From CAYGZM01 sp964354365 (GTDB taxonomy: Bacteria; Planctomycetota; Phycisphaerae; Sedimentisphaerales; Anaerobacaceae): a stretch of 62,903 nucleotides of DNA. Below are positions 35,385-43,630 of the stretch, in pieces. Position numbers and translations under genes: made by a program. The notes below the pieces were generated by a model, which saw only the letters and a list, made by a program, of their open reading frames with translations, did not search any database and was not told the origin of the DNA. Position 1 is the stretch's first letter. Every line of letters starts with the position of its first letter. The stretch lies in NCBI GenBank assembly GCA_964354365.1, contig CAYGZM010000006.1, positions 1 to 62,903 of the forward strand, in the 5' to 3' direction.

Positions 35385-36860
35385 TCAGATGTCGGCTTCG
35401 AGCTGGGCGAACACGGCTTTGGCTTTGGCTATCTTGTTGCCGGTCGGGCCGCACCAGTGAAGCTCGGCGTTTCGCTTGAGCAGGTCCTCGATTTTCTTGC
35501 AGGCCAGAAGCACGGTGGCGTGGTTCTTGTTGCCCATAAACCTGCCGACCTCTGATGAGGACATCTTCGTATGCTTTCGCGTCAGATACATACTGAAGTG
35601 CCGGGCCAGGGCGACGGTCCTGTCTTTTTTGGATGAATGGATATTGGCGGGGGTGATTCCGAAATAGGTTGCCACGGCGGACTCAATATCGGATATGTGC
35701 ACTATGGGATCCGTCCTGGCGAGATGCTCGGCCAGAACCGCCTTGGCCATCGCCAGATTGATCTTCTGGTTTTGCAGCGCGGCGAAGGCAATGAGCTTCA
35801 GCAGGGCGCCTTCGAGCTCCCGCACGTTGGTTCGCAGGCTCTCGGCGATGTACCTTGTTACGCTTTCGGGAACCTGGTCTGAGCAGTCAAGGTCATGGGA
35901 CCTGCCGGCGAACGATTTTGCCGTCATGGCCGCGGCGTATTGCCGACAGATTTCGCAGCGAGTATTGAAATCCGGCGTATCAATCTTCACGACCATTCCC
36001 GAGACGAACCGGTTGACCAGCTTCTCGGAGATCTGCCCTATCATTTTCGGATGGGCGTCCGACGCCAGAACAACTTGTTTTCCCGCAAGGCTGATTGTGT
36101 TGAAGGTGTGGAGGAATTCCTCCTGGGTGGAGGGCTTGCTCGCGAGGAAGTGAATATCGTCTATTGCGAGCAGATCGGTTTGCCGCATTCGGCGTCTGAA
36201 GTCCTCCAGCTTTTTTAGCTTCAGGGCCAGGATGAATTGATTGGCAAACTCCTCGGCGGAGAGGTACATCCAATTGGTTTGGGGGCGCTTCTCGGTTATT
36301 GCGTTGCAGATTCCCTGGAGCAGATGCGTCTTTCCGACACCATATCCGCCGTGAACGAAGAGCGGATTAAAAGGACTTTTCTCCTCGTTGACGACGGCTG
36401 TCGCGGCGTTGTAGGCCAGCTCATTTGAAGAGCCGACAATGAACGTACCGAGACTGAGTTTAAGTTTCTTTGAAGACGGCAGTGCTTTGTTGCTGCGGTC
36501 TCTTGGAAAACCGGAACGATTGCGGCCTTTCTCAACGAGCTGGGCCTGCGAATCCAGTTGAGTCCTTCTCTGATGGCCGGCAAGCTCGGGGTCGATGGTT
36601 ATAGTAATCTTCGGGTCGGCGCCGGTAACCTTGCGGGCCGCCTCGCTGATATCGTTGAGGAAGTGACTCTCGATCCAGCCTGCTATGAAGAGGTTGGGGA
36701 CGCCGACTTTGAGATAGTCGCCCGTGAGTGTGAGCCTGGTCGAATTCTTAAACCAGATTCGAAACTTCTGCGGCCCGATCTTTTCCGACAGAGCCTCGCT
36801 GACAGCATCGACCTGCGACACGGCCATGCGGGCGGCCTCATCCGTGATTGTGCCCTGCAT
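35385..36860 (-). CDS. dnaA: chromosomal replication initiator DnaA
   Basis: DnaA binds oriC boxes and opens the duplex. The 491-aa product has the N-terminal DnaB-interacting domain (KIGPQKFRIWFKNSTRLTL), Walker A VHGGYGVGKTHLLQGI, Walker B LLAIDDIHFLA, and the C-terminal DNA-binding helix signature ARHFSMYLTRKHTKMSSSEVG followed by NHATVLLACKKI. A GAAGGA site precedes the ATG. A neighbouring dnaN is not seen. The 600-base upstream region carries DnaA-box-like sites. Confidence 0.96.
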   Translation of the reverse strand: MQGTITDEAARMAVSQVDAVSEALSEKIGPQKFRIWFKNSTRLTLTGDYLKVGVPNLFIAGWIESHFLNDISEAARKVTGADPKITITIDPELAGHQRRTQLDSQAQLVEKGRNRSGFPRDRSNKALPSSKKLKLSLGTFIVGSSNELAYNAATAVVNEEKSPFNPLFVHGGYGVGKTHLLQGICNAITEKRPQTNWMYLSAEEFANQFILALKLKKLEDFRRRMRQTDLLAIDDIHFLASKPSTQEEFLHTFNTISLAGKQVVLASDAHPKMIGQISEKLVNRFVSGMVVKIDTPDFNTRCEICRQYAAAMTAKSFAGRSHDLDCSDQVPESVTRYIAESLRTNVRELEGALLKLIAFAALQNQKINLAMAKAVLAEHLARTDPIVHISDIESAVATYFGITPANIHSSKKDRTVALARHFSMYLTRKHTKMSSSEVGRFMGNKNHATVLLACKKIEDLLKRNAELHWCGPTGNKIAKAKAVFAQLEADI

Positions 36861-37460
36861 TGCTATCCTTCTCAGTCAAGGGTTCGTATATTGCGAGATT
36901 CAAATTCTGCGATACACAACAAAACGAGAATCAGGTTGTTCTTCAATACAATTCACACTTCTAAAACAGCTATTATCATGCAATGACAATACAAATCAAC
37001 CACGTTTCTGCTGAATTTCTTTTCCACAGGGAAAAGGTTGCTGTGAACATTAGGTTTATGCAGAAAAAAAAATTGTTTTTCACAGGTTATGCACATCGAA
37101 AATTCGCTTTGTGGAAAAGCGGTGGATTGGGTTTGGTTCTCATGATATTGCGAACGTGTGAGATGCAGTTACGTTCGCCAGACGCGAGATAAGATCAATC
37201 ACGCTAATACTGGAAACGGGGTGGACTTGCGCGAGATTCTATCGGTCCGGCCAAATTGTATGGCCCCCCCTTTTTTTCAGAATATGCTTCGGGCCTGGTT
37301 TGAGCATTCCTGTTGGTTTTTTTATTGTGCCGGAGAAGCGCCTTATGGGGCCTTTTCTTGGTGTATAAAAATGTCCCGGCGGCCCAACTGTTGCACCGTG
37401 CGCTGTTGGTCATTACACTGTGGGGAAAATAAATCGTCATCTTATTTCAGGAGTAATATC
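36861..37460. other. candidate replication origin region (oriC)
   Basis: The stretch between divergent dnaA and the S9 peptidase gene has no credible ORF. Three one-mismatch DnaA-box sites (consensus TTATCCACA) cluster within 100 bases: TTTTCCACA at 37020, TTATGCACA at 37087 and TGTGGAAAA (inverted) at 37110. Weaker ones lie at 37076 and 37419. A-rich and T-rich sequence between 37057 and 37080 could serve as the unwinding element. Position next to dnaA and box clustering support oriC; GC skew was not computed. Confidence 0.6.
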
Positions 37461-39506
37461 ATGCGTGCAGTATCCATTTGCTTGTTTCTTCTGTCATGCC
37501 TGAATGTCGCAGTTTCCTCGACGTCTGCCGGTGAGACCCATCCCTTCTCCATTCACGATATGCTTGCGATGGACCGGATTTCCGACCCGCAGGTCTCGCC
37601 GGACGGGCAACTGATAGCCTTCGTTCTGCGAAAGACCGACCTCGAAGCCAACAAGGGCCGCACCGACCTCTGGCTGGTTGGCGCCGACGGCGCTGGACTC
37701 CGGCGTTTGACAACCCATCCTGAAAACGACTCCAATCCCCGCTGGGCGCCCGACGGCAAGTCGATATATTTCTTGTCCAGCCGATCCGATTCATCGCAGG
37801 TCTGGCGAATTAGCATCGACGCAGGCGAAGCCGAGCAGATCACAAATCTGCCGCTTGACGCCGCGAACCTGCTCGTCTCGCCGGACGGGATGCACATCGC
37901 CTTTACAATGGAGGTCTTCCCCGACTGCAACGCGGCCCAGACCAAAGAGAAACTCGACGAAATAGACAAAAGAAAAACGAGCGGGAAAATCTACGACCGA
38001 ATCTTCGTTCGCCACTGGGACTCCTGGAAGGACGGGCGTCGCTCGCACCTGTTTGTAATGCCCACAACCGCAGGTGTGCCTGTCGATGTAATGCTCGGTA
38101 TGGATGCCGATACCCCGTCCAGGCCGTTCGGCGGCCCCGAAGAAATCACGTTCACCCCCGATGGCAAAGCGGTTGTGTTCACCGCCCGCGACGTCGGGCC
38201 GGAAGAGCCCTGGTCAACGGATTTCGACCTTTATCTGGCCCCTCTTGACGGCTCCGAACCGCCTAAATGCCTGACCGAGAAAAATAAAGCCTGGGATACC
38301 AGTCCGGTATTCTCCGCCGACGGCAAGACGCTGGCCTACCTGGCTATGGCCCGGCCCGGCTACGAAGCCGACCGCCTCCGAATTATCCTGCACGCCTGGC
38401 CGAACGGCAAAGAAAGGGTCCTCACCGAAAACTGGGACCGCAGCCCATCATCGCTCTGCTTTTCGCCCGACGGAAAAAAGATTTACGCCACCGCAGCCAA
38501 CACAGGCCAGGACTCATTGTTCGCTATCGATGTCAAAACCGGCTCCGTCCAAACCGTCGTCAAAGAAGGCGCCGTTGGTTCGCCCTGCGCCTCAGGCGAT
38601 AGAATTATCTACAGCCTGAACAACCTCATCTCGCCCGCCGAACTCTATTCAGTCAATCCGGATGGGAGCAACGTCCACAAAATCACGAGCATCAACGCAG
38701 AGAAAATCGCCGCCGCTCGTATGGGCGAATACGAGCAGCTCACCTTCAGAGGCTGGAAGGACGAAACCGTCTATTGCTACGTCGTCAAGCCGGCCGATTT
38801 CAAGCAGGGAAAGAAATACCCGGTAGTCGTTCTGATACACGGCGGGCCGCAAGGCTCGTTCGGCAATACGTTTCATTACCGCTGGAATCCACAGGCCTAC
38901 GCAGGCGCGGGCTACGCCGCGGTTATGGTCGATTTCCACGGCTCCACCGGATACGGCCAGACCTTTTGCGATTCCATCCGCGGCGACTGGGGCGGCAAGC
39001 CGCTCGAAGACCTCCAAAAAGGTCTCGCAGCCGCCCTCGACCGCTATCGGTGGATGGATGGCGAAAAGGTGGGGGCCTTGGGCGGTTCGTTCGGCGGTTA
39101 TATGGTCAACTGGATCGCCGGTAACTGGCCCAACCGATTCCGCTGCTTAGTCAACCACGACGGCAACTTAGACGAGCGATTCGCATACTTTGACACCGAA
39201 GAGCTCTGGTTCCCCGAATGGGACCACGAGGGCACGCCCTGGGACAACCCCGAAAGCTACGAAAACCAAAACCCGCTAAACTTCGTCAAGAACTGGAAGA
39301 CCCCAATGCTCGTCATCCACGGCGGACAGGACTATCGAGTCGCCGAGACCCAGGGCTTAGCCACGTTCAACGCTCTCCAGCGACGTGGAATCCCCGGCAA
39401 GCTGCTCTATTTCCCCGACGAGAACCACTGGGTCCAAAAACCCGCCAATTCCATCCTCTGGCACGAAACCGTCATCGCCTGGCTCAACCACTGGCTGAAA
39501 CGCTAA
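37461..39506 (+). CDS. secreted S9-family serine peptidase
   Basis: This is a prolyl oligopeptidase/dipeptidyl-aminopeptidase-like enzyme of 681 residues. A signal peptide is followed by a WD-like propeller (DPQVSPDGQLIAFV, NPRWAPDGKSIYFL) and a C-terminal alpha/beta-hydrolase. The catalytic Ser is in GGSFGGYMVNW, Asp in HGGQDYRV and His in DENHWV. It probably cleaves short peptides in the periplasm. CAGGAG precedes the ATG at 37461. Longer in-frame starts upstream lie in the origin region and look non-coding. Confidence 0.92.
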   Translation: MRAVSICLFLLSCLNVAVSSTSAGETHPFSIHDMLAMDRISDPQVSPDGQLIAFVLRKTDLEANKGRTDLWLVGADGAGLRRLTTHPENDSNPRWAPDGKSIYFLSSRSDSSQVWRISIDAGEAEQITNLPLDAANLLVSPDGMHIAFTMEVFPDCNAAQTKEKLDEIDKRKTSGKIYDRIFVRHWDSWKDGRRSHLFVMPTTAGVPVDVMLGMDADTPSRPFGGPEEITFTPDGKAVVFTARDVGPEEPWSTDFDLYLAPLDGSEPPKCLTEKNKAWDTSPVFSADGKTLAYLAMARPGYEADRLRIILHAWPNGKERVLTENWDRSPSSLCFSPDGKKIYATAANTGQDSLFAIDVKTGSVQTVVKEGAVGSPCASGDRIIYSLNNLISPAELYSVNPDGSNVHKITSINAEKIAAARMGEYEQLTFRGWKDETVYCYVVKPADFKQGKKYPVVVLIHGGPQGSFGNTFHYRWNPQAYAGAGYAAVMVDFHGSTGYGQTFCDSIRGDWGGKPLEDLQKGLAAALDRYRWMDGEKVGALGGSFGGYMVNWIAGNWPNRFRCLVNHDGNLDERFAYFDTEELWFPEWDHEGTPWDNPESYENQNPLNFVKNWKTPMLVIHGGQDYRVAETQGLATFNALQRRGIPGKLLYFPDENHWVQKPANSILWHETVIAWLNHWLKR

Positions 39507-39674
39507 GTTACTTCGTTCTCTACCGCGCAGGATTTCCCGATTAGTTGATGACAGACCAACATGGTTTCGATAGCATAGGGACTATGAACGCTCGGGCCTA
39601 TATCGACCTTGACCGACGACGGCAGCATGTGCCGGCTGGTTCTGAATTCACATAGAAGGCGAGGTGTACAACCA

Positions 39675-40466
39675 ATGGCCGGATACCCTACAGAAGCAGA
39701 ATACGCCCAGCTCGTTGATCGCTACAAAACCTTCCGCACGATCTCACGCGAGCTGCAAAACCGTGCCCTCACAAAATATGTGTCGAAGAAGGGTTTTGAA
39801 GAATGTGGGGAGAAGCTCGGCTTCCTGCGAGACAACGTGCTTGTCTTTGACGACATGGACCAGGCCGCTGTCCTGATGGACTACTGCATCTATGACTACA
39901 GGGAGCAGGGCGGCAATGCCATCGCCCGCTACATCGCCGATTCCGAACTGGATCCCGGTTCAGACGAATATACCGTCGTCAAGGCAATGTCGGAATCGTT
40001 CTACACACTCGTGCAGGTCGAGGATGTCCTGCCGGGGGTCGGAGTGCGAGTCAACGACCTGATGAACGACCGACAATACCTTCTGACCGACATAGGATTC
40101 AGCACGACAGCGGCAAAAGGTTTTGTCCTTGCCACAAGGATCCTGCCCTTCTACGACTTCGTCATGGCATCGGGAGCAGCTCTTCCTGTCAACCCCGATG
40201 CGCTGCGCGAAATCTTCGACTTCGCATCTGAGCCTTTCGACACTGACGACGGCAAGTACTTTACTATGGACATGCAGCAAAGGGCCGATTTCGCCGCCGC
40301 TATTATTCGTATATGCCTGGAACAGGATTCTCCTGACCGGATCGAATATCAGGACATCGAAGACCAACCGGCCACCAGACCTCTGCACAAAGTAACTTGC
40401 ATCGGCAGAAACGACCCCTGTCCCTGCGGCAGCGGGAAAAAATATAAACGCTGCTGCGGCCGCTGA
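39675..40466 (+). CDS. SEC-C zinc-motif protein
   Basis: The 263-aa protein is mostly alpha-helical and unrecognised up to residue 235. It ends in a SEC-C motif (GRNDPCPCGSGKKYKRCCGR), the zinc-binding tail that lets SecA-associated and ribosome-associated proteins bind partners. The role of the helical part is unknown. Start 39675 follows GAGGTG. A terminator-like hairpin follows the gene. Confidence 0.8.
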   Translation: MAGYPTEAEYAQLVDRYKTFRTISRELQNRALTKYVSKKGFEECGEKLGFLRDNVLVFDDMDQAAVLMDYCIYDYREQGGNAIARYIADSELDPGSDEYTVVKAMSESFYTLVQVEDVLPGVGVRVNDLMNDRQYLLTDIGFSTTAAKGFVLATRILPFYDFVMASGAALPVNPDALREIFDFASEPFDTDDGKYFTMDMQQRADFAAAIIRICLEQDSPDRIEYQDIEDQPATRPLHKVTCIGRNDPCPCGSGKKYKRCCGR

Positions 40467-40521
40467 CTTTGGCGAACTACTGACTCTCGGCAAGCGTATA
40501 GTATTGTGGGACTTGTTAAAG

Positions 40522-40569
40522 CGGGCCGGGATGTATTCTCAGACGCCTCCTCCTTTCCCGGCCCGTTTT
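40522..40569 (+). terminator. terminator-like hairpin
   Basis: CGGGCCGGG and CCCGGCCCG form a perfect 9-bp stem around a 26-base loop, followed by TTTT. The long loop makes it less certain than the terminator at 22523. Confidence 0.5.
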
Positions 40570-40682
40570 CCTATATCCGCAAACCTCGTCAAGGCACTTG
40601 ATTGCTCCTATGCACACTGATACAATAACGGTTCGTCCCTCCGGGGAACGAGCAATGAAGTATGAACCGAAAGGCGCAACTG

Positions 40683-41174
40683 ATGACCCGAAAGTCTGTT
40701 AGAGCCATTTTCCCAGGCTCATTCGACCCGATTACAAACGGGCATTTGGACGTTATTAGCCGCGGAATGAAGCTCTTTGACGAGCTTATCATCGCGGTCG
40801 GGCGAAGCCCCGTCAAAAACCAGCTATTTACCCCCGAAGAGCGGGTCGAAATGATTGCCGAGTTGATAACCGATATGCCGAGCGTCTCGGTCGAGAGCTT
40901 CGAGGGCCTCACCGTCGAATACGCCGCAAAGAAAAAGGCCGACGTCATTCTCCGAGGCCTGCGAAGCCTTACCGACGTCCAGTACGAATTCCAGCTCGCT
41001 ATGACCAACCGTGCCGTTGCCGGCATTGAAACCATCTTTATTATGACGTCCGAACAGTACGGCTTCACCAGCTCGACGTTGATTCGAGAGGTGGCCTCTC
41101 TGGGAGGCAATCTTTCGAACCTCGTGCCCAAAAAAGTCTATGATCGTATGCAGCAGCGTCTCAAAAAACGCTGA
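40683..41174 (+). CDS. coaD: phosphopantetheine adenylyltransferase
   Basis: CoaD catalyses the penultimate step of coenzyme A synthesis, adding AMP to 4'-phosphopantetheine. The 163-aa product has the T/HxGH nucleotide site (GSFDPITNGHLDV), RGLRSLTDVQYEF and the C-terminal SSTLIREVASLGG loop. An in-frame ATG at 40662 would add seven residues; the chosen start matches the usual length. Confidence 0.95.
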   Translation: MTRKSVRAIFPGSFDPITNGHLDVISRGMKLFDELIIAVGRSPVKNQLFTPEERVEMIAELITDMPSVSVESFEGLTVEYAAKKKADVILRGLRSLTDVQYEFQLAMTNRAVAGIETIFIMTSEQYGFTSSTLIREVASLGGNLSNLVPKKVYDRMQQRLKKR

Positions 41175-41221
41175 TAATACGAGATTTGATACTTATGTAA
41201 TAATCCAATTGGAGTCTTGCC

Positions 41222-41587
41222 TTGTTCACGGTCAGCGTCGAAATGGGCTTTCGGGCGTCGCACCAATTGGCTCTGCCGGACGGCTCAAAGGAACCGGCGC
41301 ACCGGCATAACTGGTCCGTTACCGCCGACGTCGCCGGCCAAAAGCTCGATAATATGGGCGTTGTGATGGATTTTCACAGACTAAAAGCCGTACTTGGCCG
41401 GATTATTGCCGAGCTTGATGACTTGCCGTTGAACGAGATCGGCTATTTCCAGAGAAACAACCCCTCTGCTGAGAACGTAGCAAGATATATATATGAAAAA
41501 CTCGCAGCCAGGCTGCCCGAAGGCGTTGAGCTGCAAAGTATCAAGGTTGGCGAGGAGGCGGGCTGTTGGGCCAAATTCGGCAAATAA
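41222..41587 (+). CDS. 6-pyruvoyl-tetrahydropterin synthase family (QueD/PTPS-III-like)
   Basis: The 121-aa protein is a PTPS fold enzyme with zinc-binding His in SHQL and HRHNW and a C-terminal GEEAGCW loop. The usual catalytic Cys of QueD (CxxxHGH) is missing. Instead it reads KEPAHRHNW, so a Glu lies three residues before the first zinc His, as in PTPS-III enzymes that replace dihydroneopterin aldolase in folate synthesis. The start is TTG. A QueD role cannot be excluded. Confidence 0.8.
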   Translation: MFTVSVEMGFRASHQLALPDGSKEPAHRHNWSVTADVAGQKLDNMGVVMDFHRLKAVLGRIIAELDDLPLNEIGYFQRNNPSAENVARYIYEKLAARLPEGVELQSIKVGEEAGCWAKFGK

Positions 41588-41667
41588 ATAAATCGTCCTG
41601 TATTTGATTTTCAAATTTGACGATTACTGTTTAGGCGGAATTCTGGTATAATACGTGGTGGATCGAT

Positions 41668-42165
41668 ATGCAGTGCCAGATTTGTAACAACAAGGATGCG
41701 ACCATTCACCTGACTGAGATCACCGACGGTGTCCGGTCCGAGATGCACATCTGCGAGCAGTGTGCCGCCGAGCAGGGTATAGCCATCAAAAGCCATATCC
41801 CGATAAACGAGCTGCTCAGCAGCCTGCTCGCCGTCCAGCCGACCGACGATGAGCTCTCTGATCCCGCCGAGCAGCAGGCCGCGTGCCCGACTTGCGGCTT
41901 TACCCTCGACCAGTTTCGCAAGGAAGGAATCCTCGGCTGTCCAAATGACTACGAGGTGTTCGCAAAATCGCTTGCGCCGCTGATCGAAAAAGCGCACAAC
42001 GGCAGGATAGCCCATTGCGGCAAGCTCCCCTCAAGGACACCCGCGGACGCAAAAAAACAGATTAAACTCCTGGACCTCCGCCGCCGGCTCGAAGAAGCCG
42101 TCCAGAATGAAGACTACGAGCTGGCGGCCAAGTTACGCGACAAGATAAGTGAAAGTGAAAAATAG
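41668..42165 (+). CDS. mcsA: UvrB/UvrC-motif zinc protein, McsA-like
   Basis: The 165-residue protein has two CxxC zinc knuckles at each end of a linker (CQICNNKD, CEQC; CPTCGFT, later GCPND) and a C-terminal UvrB/UvrC-type helix (LLDLRRRLEEAVQNEDYELAAKLRDKI). This is the McsA layout: an adaptor and activator of the protein arginine kinase, whose gene follows 47 bases downstream. Zinc binding is inferred from the cysteines. Confidence 0.9.
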   Translation: MQCQICNNKDATIHLTEITDGVRSEMHICEQCAAEQGIAIKSHIPINELLSSLLAVQPTDDELSDPAEQQAACPTCGFTLDQFRKEGILGCPNDYEVFAKSLAPLIEKAHNGRIAHCGKLPSRTPADAKKQIKLLDLRRRLEEAVQNEDYELAAKLRDKISESEK

Positions 42166-42212
42166 TCCCGCGCCTCGCGCGCCCGGCGCAAAGAAATTTG
42201 CAGCTACCGAAT

Positions 42213-43349
42213 ATGAAACTGACCGATATTAGCGGCGACATAAATGAATGGTTCAACGGCTCCGGGCCGTTGTCTGATATCGTAGTATCCTCAAGGATTC
42301 GACTGGCCAGAAACCTCGCCGGCCACAAATTCCTCAGCCGATGCTCAAACGCCGAAAAATCCGAAATACTCGCCAAATTAAAAGAGGTGCTGATGTCACT
42401 CGACCTCGGCGATAAGGTCTATTACATCAGCGTCGATAAAGCGCCAGCCCTGAGCAAAAACTTCCTCGTCGAGCGCCATCTCATCAGCCGACACCACGCC
42501 TTCGGCAAAGGCCCTCGAGGCGTCGTAATGGCCCAGCGGGAGTTCTTTACCGCTATGATTAACGAGGAAGACCACCTGCGAATCCAGGTCCTCAAGGCCG
42601 GCTGCCAGCTCGCCCAGTGCGCCAAGCAGATAAACGAGATCGACGATATGATAGAGCAGAAAATAGATTATGCCTTCAGTCCTCGTCTCGGGTATCTCAC
42701 GGCCTGCCCCACCAACGTCGGCACCGGGATAAGGGTCTCGGTGATGCTCCATTTGCCCGCCCTGAAAATGACCGGCCAGATCGAAAAGTTCTTCAACGCT
42801 GCAAGGGATATGAGCCTCGCGGTCAGGGGACTCTTCGGCGAGGGGACCGAGGCCGCCAGCGACCTTTATCAGCTCTCCAACCAGGTGACGCTCGGCGTCT
42901 CGGAGCCGCAAATCGTCTCGCAGTTTGAACAGTCCATCATCCCCGAAATCATCGAGTACGAAAATGCCGCACGCAGCCGCCTGCTCTCCAGCGAGCCACA
43001 CGTCCTCGACGACAAAATCTCCCGCGCAATGGCGCTGCTGCAAAACGCGCACCTGATAAGCTCGCAGGAGGCCCTGTTTCTGCTGAGCCACCTTCGGCTC
43101 GGAGTCAATATGTATCGGCACATGGGGGCCTCAACTCCCGCCATAAAAAGGCTTTGCGCCCTCTGCGGCGCCGGCGAAGCCAAAGGAGAACGCCCCGGCC
43201 TGTCCATCGCAACCATAAACCGCCTCTTCATGCTGACACTCCCGGCCCATCTCCAGCTTAACCACGGAGAGACCCTCGACCCGACCCACAGAGACGCCCT
43301 CCGCGCCCAGATCATCCGCTCGGCTCTGAACCAGGATTTGCCCCAGTAA
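42213..43349 (+). CDS. mcsB: protein arginine kinase McsB
   Basis: McsB phosphorylates protein arginines, tagging misfolded proteins for ClpCP in Firmicutes. The 378-aa product has the phosphagen-kinase motifs VVSSRIRLARNL and ACPTNVGTGIRVSVMLHLPAL with the active-site Cys, and NQVTLGVSEPQIV. A TTG at 42198 would extend it by five residues. The mcsA-mcsB pair is present, but no ctsR or clpC is beside it; the partner protease must be elsewhere. Confidence 0.94.
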   Translation: MKLTDISGDINEWFNGSGPLSDIVVSSRIRLARNLAGHKFLSRCSNAEKSEILAKLKEVLMSLDLGDKVYYISVDKAPALSKNFLVERHLISRHHAFGKGPRGVVMAQREFFTAMINEEDHLRIQVLKAGCQLAQCAKQINEIDDMIEQKIDYAFSPRLGYLTACPTNVGTGIRVSVMLHLPALKMTGQIEKFFNAARDMSLAVRGLFGEGTEAASDLYQLSNQVTLGVSEPQIVSQFEQSIIPEIIEYENAARSRLLSSEPHVLDDKISRAMALLQNAHLISSQEALFLLSHLRLGVNMYRHMGASTPAIKRLCALCGAGEAKGERPGLSIATINRLFMLTLPAHLQLNHGETLDPTHRDALRAQIIRSALNQDLPQ

Positions 43350-43500
43350 TCCTCCGACGGCGCGGGTTTTTCTCTGAATCCATCATCCCCATGTTGCCAA
43401 CGCCTCCGCACCCAACTGACAGCTTGCGCCAACTCAAGCCAATCCTCGCGCGCTACGAATAGATATTCAATCCCGGACAATTCTGAGCGAAATATTTGCC

Positions 43501-43529
43501 TTGCCCCTGTTAAAGAACACCAATATAAT
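43501..43529 (+). promoter_or_regulatory. promoter of the 43631 gene
   Basis: TTGCCC, 17-base spacer, TATAAT. The -10 is perfect. It gives a start near 43536 and a leader of about 95 nt ending in GGAAAGGAGAACG before the ATG. Confidence 0.65.
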
Positions 43530-43630
43530 CCGTATCATTCGGACGGTTCTGTAAGAGCGGGCAGAAGGCACGCTGACGTACTACACGCCTATCATCTTCG
43601 CCCTCGCAGATTCCGGGAAAGGAGAACGAA

